DNA from: an uncultured Opitutia bacterium
Lineage (GTDB): Bacteria; Verrucomicrobiota; Verrucomicrobiia; Opitutales; UBA953
Reading direction: 5' to 3'
NCBI GenBank assembly: GCA_903889525.1
Contig: CAISXT010000116.1
Coordinates: 1-36,476, forward strand
Length of the DNA: 36,476 nucleotides
The position numbers and the translations under genes were made by a program. Positions 1 through 8,536 of the stretch are shown piece after piece; within the stretch, counting starts at the first letter, position 1; the number at the start of each line of letters is the position of its first letter. The notes under the pieces are model-generated. The model saw nothing but the letters and a program-made list of their open reading frames with translations. It did not search any database and was not told the DNA's origin.

Positions 1-284
1 ATCGGCGTGATGGCGCCGAACCAACGAGGCGCGCCCAAAGCCATCGCGTAAAGCGTCCCGGCGAAGGTCGCCGACCCCATGGCCCAAAGGCGCGCCGGCA
101 AAGCGGAGCGCGCGGCGATGGCACCTATGGCCACGGCGTGCGTCAGCAGATAGAAGGTGGCCGTCTGCCACCAGCCCGCGGCTTCCGGGATGAGCGCGAG
201 CTTGTCCTTCAATCCATGGGCACCGAAGGCCCCCAGCGCGATGGCGGTCGCGCCGAGAAGTCCTGCGGTGACCAGACGATTCAT
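1..284 (-). CDS. DUF423 family small membrane protein (partial, C-terminus outside window)
   Basis: The reading frame opens with ATG at 284 and stays open to the window edge, giving 94 residues of a protein whose end lies outside. The N-terminus MNRLVTAGLLGATAIALGAFGAHGL carries the GAFGAHGL block typical of DUF423 (YgdD-like) inner-membrane proteins. The visible part has hydrophobic segments at about residues 4-20, 41-58 and 66-84, consistent with the usual four-helix protein of about 120 residues. The start lies 3 bp after the clpC stop, so translation is probably coupled to clpC. The biochemical role of the family is unknown. Identification is by motif only but the motif is distinctive. 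Confidence 0.85.
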   Translation of the reverse strand, partial: MNRLVTAGLLGATAIALGAFGAHGLKDKLALIPEAAGWWQTATFYLLTHAVAIGAIAARSALPARLWAMGSATFAGTLYAMALGAPRWFGAITP

Positions 285-287
285 CGC

Positions 288-2840
288 TTACGCGCCAGTA
301 TCGGCACCGCTCTTCTTCTGCGTGAAGACGAGACCCTTCTCGCCGACCGAGACGATGACAGGTTCGTCCTTGTTATAATCGTCGCGCAGAATGGATTCGG
401 CGAGCGGGTCCTCGAGCAGACGTTCGACCGCACGACGGAGGGGGCGGGCGCCGTATTTCTCGTCCCAGCCGTTGTCGACCAGGTAGCCACGGGCGGCTTC
501 GTTGACCACGAGCTTCACGCCGAGGTCGAGGAGACGTTTGGCGACCTTGTCGACCTCGATGTCGACGATCTTGGTCATGTGCGTCTTCGCGAGCTGCTGG
601 AAGATCACGATATCGGTGAGGCGATTGAGGAACTCCGGCTTAAAGGCGCGCTTGGTCTCGTCCATGATGCGCTCCTTGAGCTTCTCGTAATCACGGGTGG
701 AATCCACGCCAACGTCGAACCCGACCGAGTTGTTACGTTGCAGCACGTCGGCCCCGACGTTCGAGGTCATGATGATGATCGTATTGCGGAAGTCGACGAC
801 TCGACCGAGCGAGTCCGTTAGGCGCCCATCTTCTAGGGCCTGCAACAGGAGTTGAATCACATCCGGGTGGGCTTTTTCGATTTCATCGAAGAGCACGACG
901 GAGTAAGGCTTGCGACGGACCGCTTCGGTGAGCTGACCGCCTTCGTCGTGTCCGACGTAGCCGGGAGGCGAACCGATGAGGCGAGAGACCGTGAACTTCT
1001 CCATGTACTCGGACATGTCGATTTGGATGACCGCTTCCTTCTCGCCGAACATACGTTCGGCCAGGGAGCGGGCGAGGAGCGTCTTGCCGACGCCAGTGGG
1101 GCCGAGAAAGAGGAAGGAGCCGATCGGGCGACGCGGATCCTTGAGGTCGGCACGGGAGCGACGGAGGGCGCGGGCAACGACTTCGCAGGCACGCTCCTGA
1201 CCGATCACGGCCGTCTGCAGGTCCGTCTCGAGCTCAAGGAGCTTCTTGGTCTCCTTCTTCTCGAGCCGGTTAAGGGGCACACCGGTCCAGTCGGCGACAA
1301 TGTGGAGCATCTCATCTTCGCCGACGATGATACGCTTCTCGTCGCGCTTCTTGCGCCACTCTTCGAGCATCTTCTCGCGCTTGGCGCGAAGTTTCTTCTC
1401 GGTGTCGCGGAGGTTGGCGGCTTCCTCGAACTTCTGATGGCGGGAGGCGTCTTCCTTCTGCTGCACGACCTTGTCGATCTCGGTCTGCACCGTGTCGATG
1501 TCGGCCGGGACGTTCAGGGAACGGATACGGGCGCGGGCGCCGGCCTCGTCCATGACGTCAATTGCCTTGTCCGGCAGGTGGCGGGCGGTGATGTAGCGGT
1601 GCGAGAGGCGGACGGCGGCCTCGATGGCAGCGTCCGTATATTCACACTTATGGTGCTCTTCGTACTTCGAGCGGATTCCGCGCAGGATGAGCACGGCGTC
1701 CTCCGGGGTCGGATCGTCGATTTTGACGGACTGGAAGCGGCGTTCGAGGGCGGCGTCTTTCTCGATGTGCTTCCGGAACTCGGAGAGCGTGGTCGCGCCG
1801 ACGCACTGGATTTCACCGCGGGAAAGGGCTGGCTTGAGGATATTCGAAGCATCCATCGCGCCTTCGGCGGCGCCAGCGCCGACGATGGTGTGCATCTCAT
1901 CAATGAACAGGATGATGTTCTTGGCGCGCTTGATCTCGTCCATGATACCCTTAATGCGCTCTTCAAACTGACCGCGGTACTTCGTACCCGCGACCATCAG
2001 GGCGAGGTCGAGGGTGATGACCTTGCGGTCGAGGAGAATTTCCGGGACGATACCCGAGGCAATCTCCTGGGCGAGGCCTTCGACGATGGCGGTCTTACCC
2101 ACGCCAGCTTCGCCGATGAGAACGGGATTATTCTTCGTGCGGCGGCAGAGAATTTGCACCACGCGGCGGATTTCTTCTTTTCGTCCGATGACCGGATCGA
2201 GTTCGCCCGCCTTGGCGAGTTCGGTGAGATCGCGACCGAAGGTCTTCAGGAGCGAAAGGCGCTCATTGCGGCCAGGCCGGGAGGCCTCCTCAGAGGAAGA
2301 TCGGCGTGAGGGAGGCGGAGTATCTTCGGAGGCATCTTCGGAAGGTGGTGGCGTGTCGCCGTCCTTCTTCTCTGATTCGTCGGCGGCGGAGGGATCGATG
2401 TCGGCTAGAATTTCCTTACGGCAACGCTCTAGATCGACGTCGAGTTGCTGCAGGACCCGGGCGGCGACGCCCTCCCCTTCCTTCAGGAGGCCGAGGAGAA
2501 TATGTTCGGTACCGACGTAGGCATGGCCGAGAGCACGAGCCTCCGTGACCGCATGGGCCATGACCTTCTGCACGCGCGGCGTGAGCGGAATCGTGTCGGG
2601 AGCCTTCGCTTCCTCCGGTCCAGGTCCGACTTGTTTCTCAACGGCACCACGCACCGTCTTGAGGTCGAGCCCCATGCGACCGAGCACGTTGACCGCGACG
2701 CCCTCGCCGAGCTTAATCAGCCCGAGGAGGATGTGCTCCGTGCCGACATAGTTGTGATTGAACCGGCGGGCTTCCGCCCGGGCGAGTTCCACGACCTTGC
2801 GAGCGCGGGGAGTGAAATTATTGTTTTTGTCCTTGTCCAT
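288..2840 (-). CDS. clpC: ATP-dependent Clp protease ATP-binding subunit ClpC
   Basis: This 850-residue HSP100 AAA+ unfoldase would feed substrates to the ClpP peptidase in the cytoplasm. The N-domain (about 1-150) has two Clp-N repeats, each with [12 protein letters not shown] Ser/Pro/Glu-rich linker (about 150-195) follows. The first AAA+ module has Walker A GEAGVGKT at 243-250 and Walker B ILFIDE at 310-315. The UVR-like coiled middle region lies at about 465-500, which separates ClpC from ClpA. The second module has Walker A GPTGVGKT at 580-587 and Walker B VVLFDE at 648-653. Length and order are normal for ClpC. It is divergent from nrnA and is followed 3 bp later by the DUF423 gene. No CtsR-type or CIRCE operator was recognised upstream, and mcsA/mcsB are not adjacent. 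Confidence 0.96.
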   Translation of the reverse strand: MDKDKNNNFTPRARKVVELARAEARRFNHNYVGTEHILLGLIKLGEGVAVNVLGRMGLDLKTVRGAVEKQVGPGPEEAKAPDTIPLTPRVQKVMAHAVTEARALGHAYVGTEHILLGLLKEGEGVAARVLQQLDVDLERCRKEILADIDPSAADESEKKDGDTPPPSEDASEDTPPPSRRSSSEEASRPGRNERLSLLKTFGRDLTELAKAGELDPVIGRKEEIRRVVQILCRRTKNNPVLIGEAGVGKTAIVEGLAQEIASGIVPEILLDRKVITLDLALMVAGTKYRGQFEERIKGIMDEIKRAKNIILFIDEMHTIVGAGAAEGAMDASNILKPALSRGEIQCVGATTLSEFRKHIEKDAALERRFQSVKIDDPTPEDAVLILRGIRSKYEEHHKCEYTDAAIEAAVRLSHRYITARHLPDKAIDVMDEAGARARIRSLNVPADIDTVQTEIDKVVQQKEDASRHQKFEEAANLRDTEKKLRAKREKMLEEWRKKRDEKRIIVGEDEMLHIVADWTGVPLNRLEKKETKKLLELETDLQTAVIGQERACEVVARALRRSRADLKDPRRPIGSFLFLGPTGVGKTLLARSLAERMFGEKEAVIQIDMSEYMEKFTVSRLIGSPPGYVGHDEGGQLTEAVRRKPYSVVLFDEIEKAHPDVIQLLLQALEDGRLTDSLGRVVDFRNTIIIMTSNVGADVLQRNNSVGFDVGVDSTRDYEKLKERIMDETKRAFKPEFLNRLTDIVIFQQLAKTHMTKIVDIEVDKVAKRLLDLGVKLVVNEAARGYLVDNGWDEKYGARPLRRAVERLLEDPLAESILRDDYNKDEPVIVSVGEKGLVFTQKKSGADTGA

Positions 2841-2994
2841 AAAGTTGGGTTTGGGCGAAACGCCCGTACGGGGTTGGTAGCAGGGACTATGCCCGAACCA
2901 TCCGCAGGTTCAAGCGTTCCCCCGATGTTGGTAATAACCCTGCCTTTTGCCTTTGCCAGTCGAGGGGCCTGGGTGTTTGTTCATCAGCAAAACC
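2841..2994. promoter_or_regulatory. Divergent clpC / nrnA intergenic region with small palindromes
   Basis: This 154-bp gap must hold the promoters of both divergent genes. Visible symmetry is a 10-bp perfect palindrome CCCGTACGGG at 2863-2872, just upstream of the clpC start, and an inverted repeat GAACC/GGTTC at 2895-2899 and 2907-2911. I could not assign convincing -35/-10 hexamers. Both repeats are short enough to occur by chance in GC-rich DNA, so a regulatory role is only a possibility. Confidence 0.3.
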
Positions 2995-3996
2995 ATGGGA
3001 ATCAGCATGCAAGCGGCGGGCGAAGCCCTCCGAGACCTCGTCAAGGGTCTCAAAGGGCAGAAAGTGGCCGTATTAGGCCATATGCGCCCCGACGGGGATT
3101 GCATCGGATCACAGACCGCACTCTGCCGGATACTCCTGGCCGAAGGCGTTGACGCCCTCTGCGTGAATCGCGATCGCATCCCCCCCAACCTGGTCCCTTA
3201 CGCCGAAGGTGTGAAGTTCGTCAAAGCCGCTGATTATGACGCGACCGACCGCATCGCCGTCACGGTGGACTGTGCCGATGCGTCCCGCGTAGGGACGGAA
3301 CTGCTCAGCAAGTTCCCCCTCGGCATTCTTGCCAACATCGACCACCACGCCTCGAATCCGGATTACGCGCAGACCAACATCGTTGTCCGCGAGGCCGCTG
3401 CGACCTGCCACATCCTCGCCGCCGGAGCACTCGCAGAAGGCCTGGTCGTCGACACCATCACTGCCAAAGCACTGCATTTGGGTATCCTAACCGACACCGG
3501 CCGCTTCTGCTACCGCAGCACCACCGCCGACGTCTTCGCTATCATCGCCGAACTCGTCCGCCGGGGCGCCGATCCGGCCGAAGCGAACTACCGCGTCTTC
3601 GAACAGGAAAGTCGCGGCAAACTCGAGCTCACCCAGCGCTTTCTTAATACTATCCTTTTCCATGAGGACGGGAAAATCTGCTCTGGGGAGCTGACGCAGG
3701 CGGACTACGCCGCGACCGGCACCACGAAGGAAGATAAGGAGGGGCTGGTCGAATTCCCCCGCTCCGTCGAAGGTGTCGAAATTGCCGTACTCATGGAAGA
3801 AGGCGTCGATGGCATCCGCGGCAGCCTACGTGGGCGCGACCCGAAACTTCGCTTAGACCTCTGTGCCGGAAAGCTCAACGGTGGTGGCCACATGCTCGCA
3901 GCCGGCTTCAATATGCAGGGCTGCCGCCTGCCGCAGGACCGCGCGAAGATTCTTGGTATCGTTATCGCCCACTATCGCGAATACTCGGCGAAATGA
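2995..3996 (+). CDS. nrnA: DHH/DHHA1 phosphoesterase, NrnA-like (nanoRNase / pAp phosphatase)
   Basis: This 333-residue cytoplasmic protein belongs to the DHH phosphoesterase family; NrnA members degrade 2-5 nt RNAs and dephosphorylate 3'-phosphoadenosine 5'-phosphate. Metal-binding motifs are DGD at 33-35, D92 in VDCAD, and the signature DHH at 116-118. GILTDTGRF follows, and the DHHA1 substrate domain carries GGGH at about 296-299. I start at ATG 2995 because a TTG-started extension adds 16 residues with no family match; a second ATG at 3007 is also possible. The TGA stop overlaps the truB start (ATGA), and nrnA-truB-ribF is a well-known neighbourhood, usually with rbfA upstream. Here rbfA is missing and nrnA leads the operon, facing clpC. 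Exact substrate is inferred from family. Confidence 0.9.
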   Translation: MGISMQAAGEALRDLVKGLKGQKVAVLGHMRPDGDCIGSQTALCRILLAEGVDALCVNRDRIPPNLVPYAEGVKFVKAADYDATDRIAVTVDCADASRVGTELLSKFPLGILANIDHHASNPDYAQTNIVVREAAATCHILAAGALAEGLVVDTITAKALHLGILTDTGRFCYRSTTADVFAIIAELVRRGADPAEANYRVFEQESRGKLELTQRFLNTILFHEDGKICSGELTQADYAATGTTKEDKEGLVEFPRSVEGVEIAVLMEEGVDGIRGSLRGRDPKLRLDLCAGKLNGGGHMLAAGFNMQGCRLPQDRAKILGIVIAHYREYSAK

Positions 3997-4718
3997 GCGA
4001 GCCCGCCGCCGAACCCGCGGGCGTACTGCTCGTCGACAAGCCGCAAGGTATTACCTCCCATGACGTCGTGGATAGCGTGCGGCGCCTGTACCAAACGCGT
4101 CGCGTCGGGCACGCCGGCACGCTCGACCCGATGGCCACCGGCTTACTCATTCTCCTGGTCGGTAAAGCCACGAAGGCGTCCGACCAACTGATGGCCCAAG
4201 AAAAAGAATACCTCGGCGAGGCGACTTTGGGCGGCGTCACCGACACGCAGGACGCCGAAGGCGAAATGCTGGAGACGAACCCGGTGCCGGAAATCACCGA
4301 AACTCAGATTCGCGATGCACTCGCCTCGATGCTGGGCGAACAATTCCAGATTCCGCCGATGCACTCCGCCAAGAAGATCGGCGGCCAGAAGCTCTATGAG
4401 CTCGCCCGCAAAGGCCTCGAGGTCGTCCGGGAACCACGTGCCATCCGCATCGACGCCTTTGAATTGATCTCTTGGCAGAGCCCTAAGATCAACTTCCGCG
4501 TGCATTGTACCAAGGGCACTTATGTCCGCACCCTCGCCTACGACCTGGGACGTAAACTCGGCCCAGGCGCGCACCTCTCGATGCTGCGACGGACTCGTTC
4601 CGGCAACCTAGACCTCAGCCGCGGACATACGCTGCCAGCCCTCGGTGCCATGAATGATGATCAACTTCTCGCCGCACTCGTGCCGGCCCACGAAGCCATC
4701 GGTGGTGCCAAAGAATGA
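3993..4718 (+). CDS. truB: tRNA pseudouridine(55) synthase TruB
   Basis: TruB converts U55 in the T-loop of tRNAs to pseudouridine. The 241-residue protein has the early motif LLVDKPQGITSHD and the catalytic block HAGTLDPMATGLL at 40-52, in which D45 is the expected nucleophile. Further family features are KEYLG after residue 60 and GTYVRTLAYDLG in the second half. It is shorter than the E. coli enzyme of about 314 residues and lacks most of the C-terminal PUA-type extension, as in other short bacterial TruB proteins. The start overlaps the nrnA stop by 4 bp and its own stop overlaps the ribF start by 4 bp, so the three genes are probably translationally coupled. Confidence 0.95.
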   Translation: MSEPAAEPAGVLLVDKPQGITSHDVVDSVRRLYQTRRVGHAGTLDPMATGLLILLVGKATKASDQLMAQEKEYLGEATLGGVTDTQDAEGEMLETNPVPEITETQIRDALASMLGEQFQIPPMHSAKKIGGQKLYELARKGLEVVREPRAIRIDAFELISWQSPKINFRVHCTKGTYVRTLAYDLGRKLGPGAHLSMLRRTRSGNLDLSRGHTLPALGAMNDDQLLAALVPAHEAIGGAKE

Positions 4719-5620
4719 TTATCAGCCCGGCCATTCATCTCGCCATCGGCGCCTTTGACGGGGTCCATCTCGGGCACCGGGCAGTCCTCCACTCCGCCCG
4801 TGAAGCCGCGCGCGCCGACGGCGGAATCGTCGGTGTGCTGACTTATGACCCTCACCCGAGTAAATTCTTGCGGCCCGAGTCGGCTGTTCCGCTGATTTTC
4901 ACGCGTGCCCAGAAAGATAACCGGCTGACCGAAGCAGGCGCGCAACTGATTCATCACGAGAAGTTCGACCGGGCCCACGCGGCCATCGAAGCCACCGATT
5001 TCCCAAAGTGGCTCAAAGCGAATTTTTCACACCTAAAGTCCATCCATGTCGGTTCTAATTTTCAGTATGGTCGCGGCCGGGCGGGCAATGGTGAGAGCCT
5101 GATTGCCCATGCTGAAATCCAAGATTTGAGCGTGAGGCTCGTGGCAGCCGTGCAGCTGGGCAAAGAGACCGTGAGCAGTTCGCGGATCCGCCAGTGCCTG
5201 GCCGCAGGCGACCTCGACCTCGCTAACGCGATGCTACTCCGGCCCTACGAAGCCGAGGGCACCATTATCAGCGGAAGACAACTCGGCCGCACCATCGGCT
5301 ACCCGACCGTCAATATCGCCTGGGAGCCCGAACTTAAGCCGGCCTTCGGTGTATATGCCGTCGAAGTCATCTTTAACGGAGAAGCCATGCCGGCCGTCGC
5401 CAATTACGGGCTACGGCCGACCGTTGAATCAGGGCTAGTCGCGCCACTACTCGAAGCCCATATTCTGCGCGGCCCAGCACCTTCGACGGGTGACGTCGTC
5501 CGCCTTAGCTGGGTCCGACGCCTTCGCGCTGAACAAAAGTTCGTCGACCTAGATGCGCTGCAGGCACAGATTGCGAAAGACTCGGCGGCAGCCAAGCAAG
5601 CACTCGGCTTGCGGGGCTGA
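4715..5620 (+). CDS. ribF: Bifunctional riboflavin kinase / FAD synthetase RibF
   Basis: RibF phosphorylates riboflavin to FMN and adenylates FMN to FAD. The N-terminal nucleotidyltransferase domain of this 301-residue protein has GAFDGVHLGH at 12-21 and the second adenylylation motif SSSRIR at 154-159. The C-terminal flavokinase domain begins near residue 180, with GRTIGYPTVN at 191-200, then NYGLRPTV and an EAHIL block with the catalytic Glu. Length is typical. It is the last gene of the nrnA-truB-ribF operon. Its stop lies only 6 bp from the stop of the convergent mpl gene, so no terminator can fit between them. Confidence 0.95.
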   Translation: MIISPAIHLAIGAFDGVHLGHRAVLHSAREAARADGGIVGVLTYDPHPSKFLRPESAVPLIFTRAQKDNRLTEAGAQLIHHEKFDRAHAAIEATDFPKWLKANFSHLKSIHVGSNFQYGRGRAGNGESLIAHAEIQDLSVRLVAAVQLGKETVSSSRIRQCLAAGDLDLANAMLLRPYEAEGTIISGRQLGRTIGYPTVNIAWEPELKPAFGVYAVEVIFNGEAMPAVANYGLRPTVESGLVAPLLEAHILRGPAPSTGDVVRLSWVRRLRAEQKFVDLDALQAQIAKDSAAAKQALGLRG

Positions 5621-5626
5621 TTTAGT

Positions 5627-7039
5627 TCAGAAGCTTTGGGCGAACTTCTTGATGATGCCGCCGAAGGCGCCGTTGGAGAAGAACACCACGCAGCGGGGCG
5701 ACTTATCCGACTTCACGAGGGTGGTGAGTTCAGCGAGCAGAGCATCGTTGGAAGCCGGGGCGAAGCCCTTCTTGCCGGCTTGGGTAATTGCAGCGGCCAC
5801 GCCCTCGCTGTCGAAACGTTCTTCGCCGAGTTTGTCGGCGCGGTGAGGGGGGGCCAAGAAGACCTCGTCGGCCTTCTTCAGCGCCTCGCGGAAGGCATCC
5901 TGCATCACCTTGCGGGCGGCGGTGTTGCTGCGCGGCTCGAAGCAGGCGACTAAGCGATGCTGCGGATAACGCGCCCGTAGAGACTCCAAGGTCAAATCGA
6001 GCGCGGTCGGGTGATGGCCGAAATCTTCAATCACCGTCAGGTCGGGGCGGTCGACGAGCACCTGCTGGCGCCGCTGGACGCCTAGGAACTTGTCCAACGC
6101 CGCGAGCTTCAACTTCGTCGGATCCCCAGCGTCGAGCAGAAGGCCTGCGGAGACGGCGGCCATCGCCGCGTTACGGGCGTTGAAGAGACCAGGAAGGGCC
6201 CACTTCACCCTACCCCACTCCTTGCCCTTCCAGAGCAACGTGAAGGACGAGCCCGTCGTGGATTCCTGGAAATCGGCGATGATAACATCATTACCGCTGC
6301 CGGTGCCCACGCGGACGACGGGAGCCCAGGTCACGTTCTTCACTAAGCCGAGGACGTTGGCGTCGTCGCCATTAGCGACAATCGTGCCGTCGCGAGGGAC
6401 GATACGGATGACATGCGAGAACGTCCGCAGGACATCATCGAGGTCGCGAAAGATATCGGCGTGATCGAACTCGCAGTTATTAATTACGAGCACGTGCGGG
6501 AGATATTGGATGAACTTGCTACGCTTATCGAAGAAGGCCGTGTCGTATTCGTCGCCTTCGATGACGAAGGGGCCACCCGGCTTACCCGGGTGCGAAGAAT
6601 CAGGGAGGTCGCGGGGGACGCCGCCAACAAGCCAGCCTGGGCTGGCGCCATTAGCCTTGAGCAGGACCGCGGCCATGCAGGTCGTGGTCGTCTTACCGTG
6701 GGTACCGGCCACGACGACGTTGCGGCGATCGTTAAGCAGGCGCGTGCGCAGAAGTTCCGGGAGCGAAACGTAAGGCTGGGCGCGGGCTTCGAGCAGCCAT
6801 TCTACTTCGGGGTGTCCGCGGGAGGCGACGTTGCCGACCACAACGAGGTCGGGCTTAAGCTGGACCAGGCGTTCGACGGACCACCCTTCCAGGATATCGA
6901 CGCCGGCGCCGCGCAGGTGATCAGACATCGGCGGGTAGATACCGGTGTCGGAACCCATGACCTCATGCCCCAAGGCGCGCATCAGCAAGGCGGCGTTACC
7001 CATCGCTGTACCGCAGATGCCCATGAAATAGATCCGCAT
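5627..7039 (-). CDS. mpl: UDP-N-acetylmuramate:L-Ala-gamma-D-Glu-meso-DAP ligase Mpl
   Basis: Mpl reattaches the recycled tripeptide L-Ala-gamma-D-Glu-meso-DAP to UDP-MurNAc, feeding murein turnover products back into cell-wall synthesis. The 470-residue Mur-ligase fold protein begins with the Rossmann motif MGICGTAMGN (6-15). The ATP loop AGTHGKTT lies at 111-118. The segment EGDEYDTAFFDKRSKF at 161-176 and the later DFGHHPTA distinguish Mpl from MurC. The product implies meso-DAP peptidoglycan and a recycling pathway. A GC-rich hairpin followed by TTTT lies about 10 nt upstream of the start codon (separate entry), so expression may be attenuated. No obvious Shine-Dalgarno sequence was seen. 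Confidence 0.94.
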   Translation of the reverse strand: MRIYFMGICGTAMGNAALLMRALGHEVMGSDTGIYPPMSDHLRGAGVDILEGWSVERLVQLKPDLVVVGNVASRGHPEVEWLLEARAQPYVSLPELLRTRLLNDRRNVVVAGTHGKTTTTCMAAVLLKANGASPGWLVGGVPRDLPDSSHPGKPGGPFVIEGDEYDTAFFDKRSKFIQYLPHVLVINNCEFDHADIFRDLDDVLRTFSHVIRIVPRDGTIVANGDDANVLGLVKNVTWAPVVRVGTGSGNDVIIADFQESTTGSSFTLLWKGKEWGRVKWALPGLFNARNAAMAAVSAGLLLDAGDPTKLKLAALDKFLGVQRRQQVLVDRPDLTVIEDFGHHPTALDLTLESLRARYPQHRLVACFEPRSNTAARKVMQDAFREALKKADEVFLAPPHRADKLGEERFDSEGVAAAITQAGKKGFAPASNDALLAELTTLVKSDKSPRCVVFFSNGAFGGIIKKFAQSF

Positions 7040-7052
7040 AGGGCAGATAAAA

Positions 7053-7072
7053 GCCCTCGGGGGCCTGAGGGC
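7053..7072 (-). terminator. GC-rich hairpin with T-run in the mpl leader
   Basis: On the minus strand GCCCTC and GAGGGC form a 6-bp stem around an 8-nt loop. The stem is followed immediately by TTTTAT and then the mpl ATG at 7039. The form is that of a short intrinsic terminator. Its position inside the mpl leader makes it either the end of the hpf transcript or an attenuator controlling mpl. Confidence 0.5.
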
Positions 7073-7105
7073 GAGAAAGTTAGCGGGGGCCGGTGCTAAA
7101 CAGGA

Positions 7106-7137
7106 GGACCCCGGCCACCTTGCGGCGGCCGGGGTCC
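7106..7137 (-). terminator. Perfect 11-bp inverted repeat downstream of hpf
   Basis: GGACCCCGGCC at 7106-7116 pairs perfectly with GGCCGGGGTCC at 7127-7137 around a 10-nt loop. On the minus strand the stem is followed by TCCTGTTTAG, a weak T-run, so it is a plausible but imperfect terminator for hpf. It could also act as a 3' RNA-stabilising structure. Confidence 0.55.
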
Positions 7138-7149
7138 GATACCTTACTT

Positions 7150-7315
7150 TGACTGTGCTAACCTGGCTTTCGCTGTCGGTTACTTGACTGTCCGTCCGTT
7201 ACTGACGTTGTCCTTACTGCCTTTCTTTCTGTTTTCACCGACTTCTGGCCGTACTGACTTCGACTTTCACTGACTTGGTAGCCCTCACTGACAACCGGCC
7301 GGCACCGCACTGTCC
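7150..7315 (-). repeat. Degenerate GTCAGTRA-type repeats between hpf and mpl
   Basis: Read on the minus strand, the segment just after the hpf stop contains at least eight related purine-rich units such as GTCAGTGAGG, GTCAGTGAAA, GTCAGTACGG, GTCGGTGAAA and GTCAGTAACG. They are spaced mostly 14-22 nt apart. On the plus strand the core reads ACTG at 7152, 7187, 7201, 7216, 7253, 7269, 7287 and 7309. No credible coding frame runs through the segment. Its function is unknown; it could be a 3'-UTR-derived small RNA, a protein-binding array or a decayed repeat. Confidence 0.45.
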
Positions 7316-7675
7316 TTACGCCGCCCTTCCCAACTCACCCAGGTCTGTCGGATGCGGATGATTCCTTTTTTCCTTATCTAGGCGATGGCGACGGCGAAGC
7401 TGACGGTCGACCTTATCGACCAAAATATCGATGGACTTGTACAAGTCATCCGACTCTTCCCGGACAACGATGTCCGGTCCGGGTAGTTCCAGCCGGATTT
7501 GAGCCCCGAATTCGCGACTGTGGTCGCTGCAGCGGGTGTAGACGAGTTCGACGAGCACGCGGATGATCCGCGGGTTGTGGCGCAGCAGTCTTTCGACCTT
7601 GGCGCACACCGTTTCCTTCAAGGCGTCGGTGAGGTCCATATGGACCCCCGTCACGACGATCGGAGCACTTGTCAT
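7316..7675 (-). CDS. hpf: Ribosome hibernation promoting factor, short form (HPF/RaiA family)
   Basis: This protein would bind the decoding region of the 30S subunit and stabilise idle ribosomes. Starting at ATG 7675 (MTSAPIVVTGVHMDLTDALK) gives 119 residues covering one S30AE/RaiA domain. The order is beta strand, the helix DALKETVCAKVERLLRH, strands with HSREFGAQIRLELPG, then the second helix DLYKSIDILVDKVDRQLRRR. The basic C-terminal helix ends soon after, so the dimerisation domain of long HPF is absent. A longer frame of 193 residues exists but its first 74 residues do not fit the family and run into the divergent gene at 7716. The gene is upstream of mpl, separated by a structured 276-bp spacer. 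Confidence 0.88.
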   Translation of the reverse strand: MTSAPIVVTGVHMDLTDALKETVCAKVERLLRHNPRIIRVLVELVYTRCSDHSREFGAQIRLELPGPDIVVREESDDLYKSIDILVDKVDRQLRRRHRLDKEKRNHPHPTDLGELGRAA

Positions 7676-7715
7676 GTGTGTTGTGTTTTTGGGGGTGACG
7701 TGAGACTCTGCGCCC

Positions 7716-8528
7716 ATGTCAAAGAACAAGACCGTCGATGAATTCTTCAGGAGTTTTTCCGTGGTCATCATATCAGGGGCTTCTTCCGGGATCGGACGCG
7801 CGATACTCTCGCGCATCAGTAATTCTGAGACCAAAGCCGCGGTGTTCAACCTTTCCAGGACGATACCTGAGGGCGTCCCGAATTCCCTGAACTTCACTCA
7901 CCTTACCTGCGACCTCTCGCAACCCGCTGACATCGTGTCGGTTGTCTCCGAATTACGGAAACTAATGCCCCGAGAAGGCAGGATGCTACTGATTAATAAC
8001 AGCGGCTTCGGTGCCTATGGAGAGTTTCCGGCACCAGGCGTCGACCACACCTTGAAGATGATCGACGTCAATGTGCGCGCGCCAGTCGAACTCACCGGAC
8101 GTCTTTGGGACGAGTTGAAAGTACGCGGCGGCATGGTCGCCACCGTCGCTTCGCTCGCTGGTTTCCAGCCGACGCCATTGATGACCACGTATGCCGCGAC
8201 GAAATCCTTCATGCTCGACTGGAGCGTCGCGCTCGATGCCGAAGCGAAGCGACACGGGATCCGCTGCGTGGCCATCTGCCCTGGGCCCGTGTCGACGAAT
8301 TTCTCCAAGGCTGCGGGGTTCGCAAGCTCGACCGGCCTCAGCGGGCAGACCTCGGAGGAGTGTGCGGACGAAGCCGTGCGTGGCATGGCGGCGTATCGCC
8401 CGGTGGTGATTACGGGCTGGAAGCACAAGATCCTAGCCGTCTTCTCGGCGCGTCTACCTAAGCCTTGGGCGGCTGCCATCGGCCTACGGATGATCCAGCG
8501 CCTGCGGCTGGATCGCTACGTGAAATAA
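7716..8528 (+). CDS. Short-chain dehydrogenase/reductase (classical SDR)
   Basis: This 270-residue protein is an NAD(P)-dependent oxidoreductase of the classical SDR family. The cofactor motif GASSGIG lies at 21-27 and NNSG at 94-97. The catalytic tetrad is visible as N119, S146, Y159 and K163 in the YAATK motif. The PGPVSTNF segment near residue 190 is the usual loop after the active site. It resembles the DltE/YqjQ-like group, but the substrate cannot be told from sequence. The start is 40 bp from the divergent hpf start, so the two probably share a very short promoter region. The stop is 8 bp from the convergent recN stop. Confidence 0.9.
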   Translation: MSKNKTVDEFFRSFSVVIISGASSGIGRAILSRISNSETKAAVFNLSRTIPEGVPNSLNFTHLTCDLSQPADIVSVVSELRKLMPREGRMLLINNSGFGAYGEFPAPGVDHTLKMIDVNVRAPVELTGRLWDELKVRGGMVATVASLAGFQPTPLMTTYAATKSFMLDWSVALDAEAKRHGIRCVAICPGPVSTNFSKAAGFASSTGLSGQTSEECADEAVRGMAAYRPVVITGWKHKILAVFSARLPKPWAAAIGLRMIQRLRLDRYVK

Positions 8529-8536
8529 GCCTAAGC

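Noticed and set aside
852-2309. Open frame of 485 codons on the plus strand
   Set aside because: Antisense to clpC; composition is that of a shadow frame.
2863-2872. HrcA/CIRCE or CtsR operator for clpC
   Set aside because: The palindrome does not match either known operator; only a generic 10-bp dyad is visible.
7150-7315. CRISPR array
   Set aside because: Units are degenerate, about 8-10 nt long and too closely spaced; there are no cas genes and no conserved 25-40 nt direct repeats.
7676-7897. N-terminal extension of hpf (74 residues)
   Set aside because: It would overlap the divergent SDR gene start, has no similarity to the HPF family, and the family start fits ATG at 7675.
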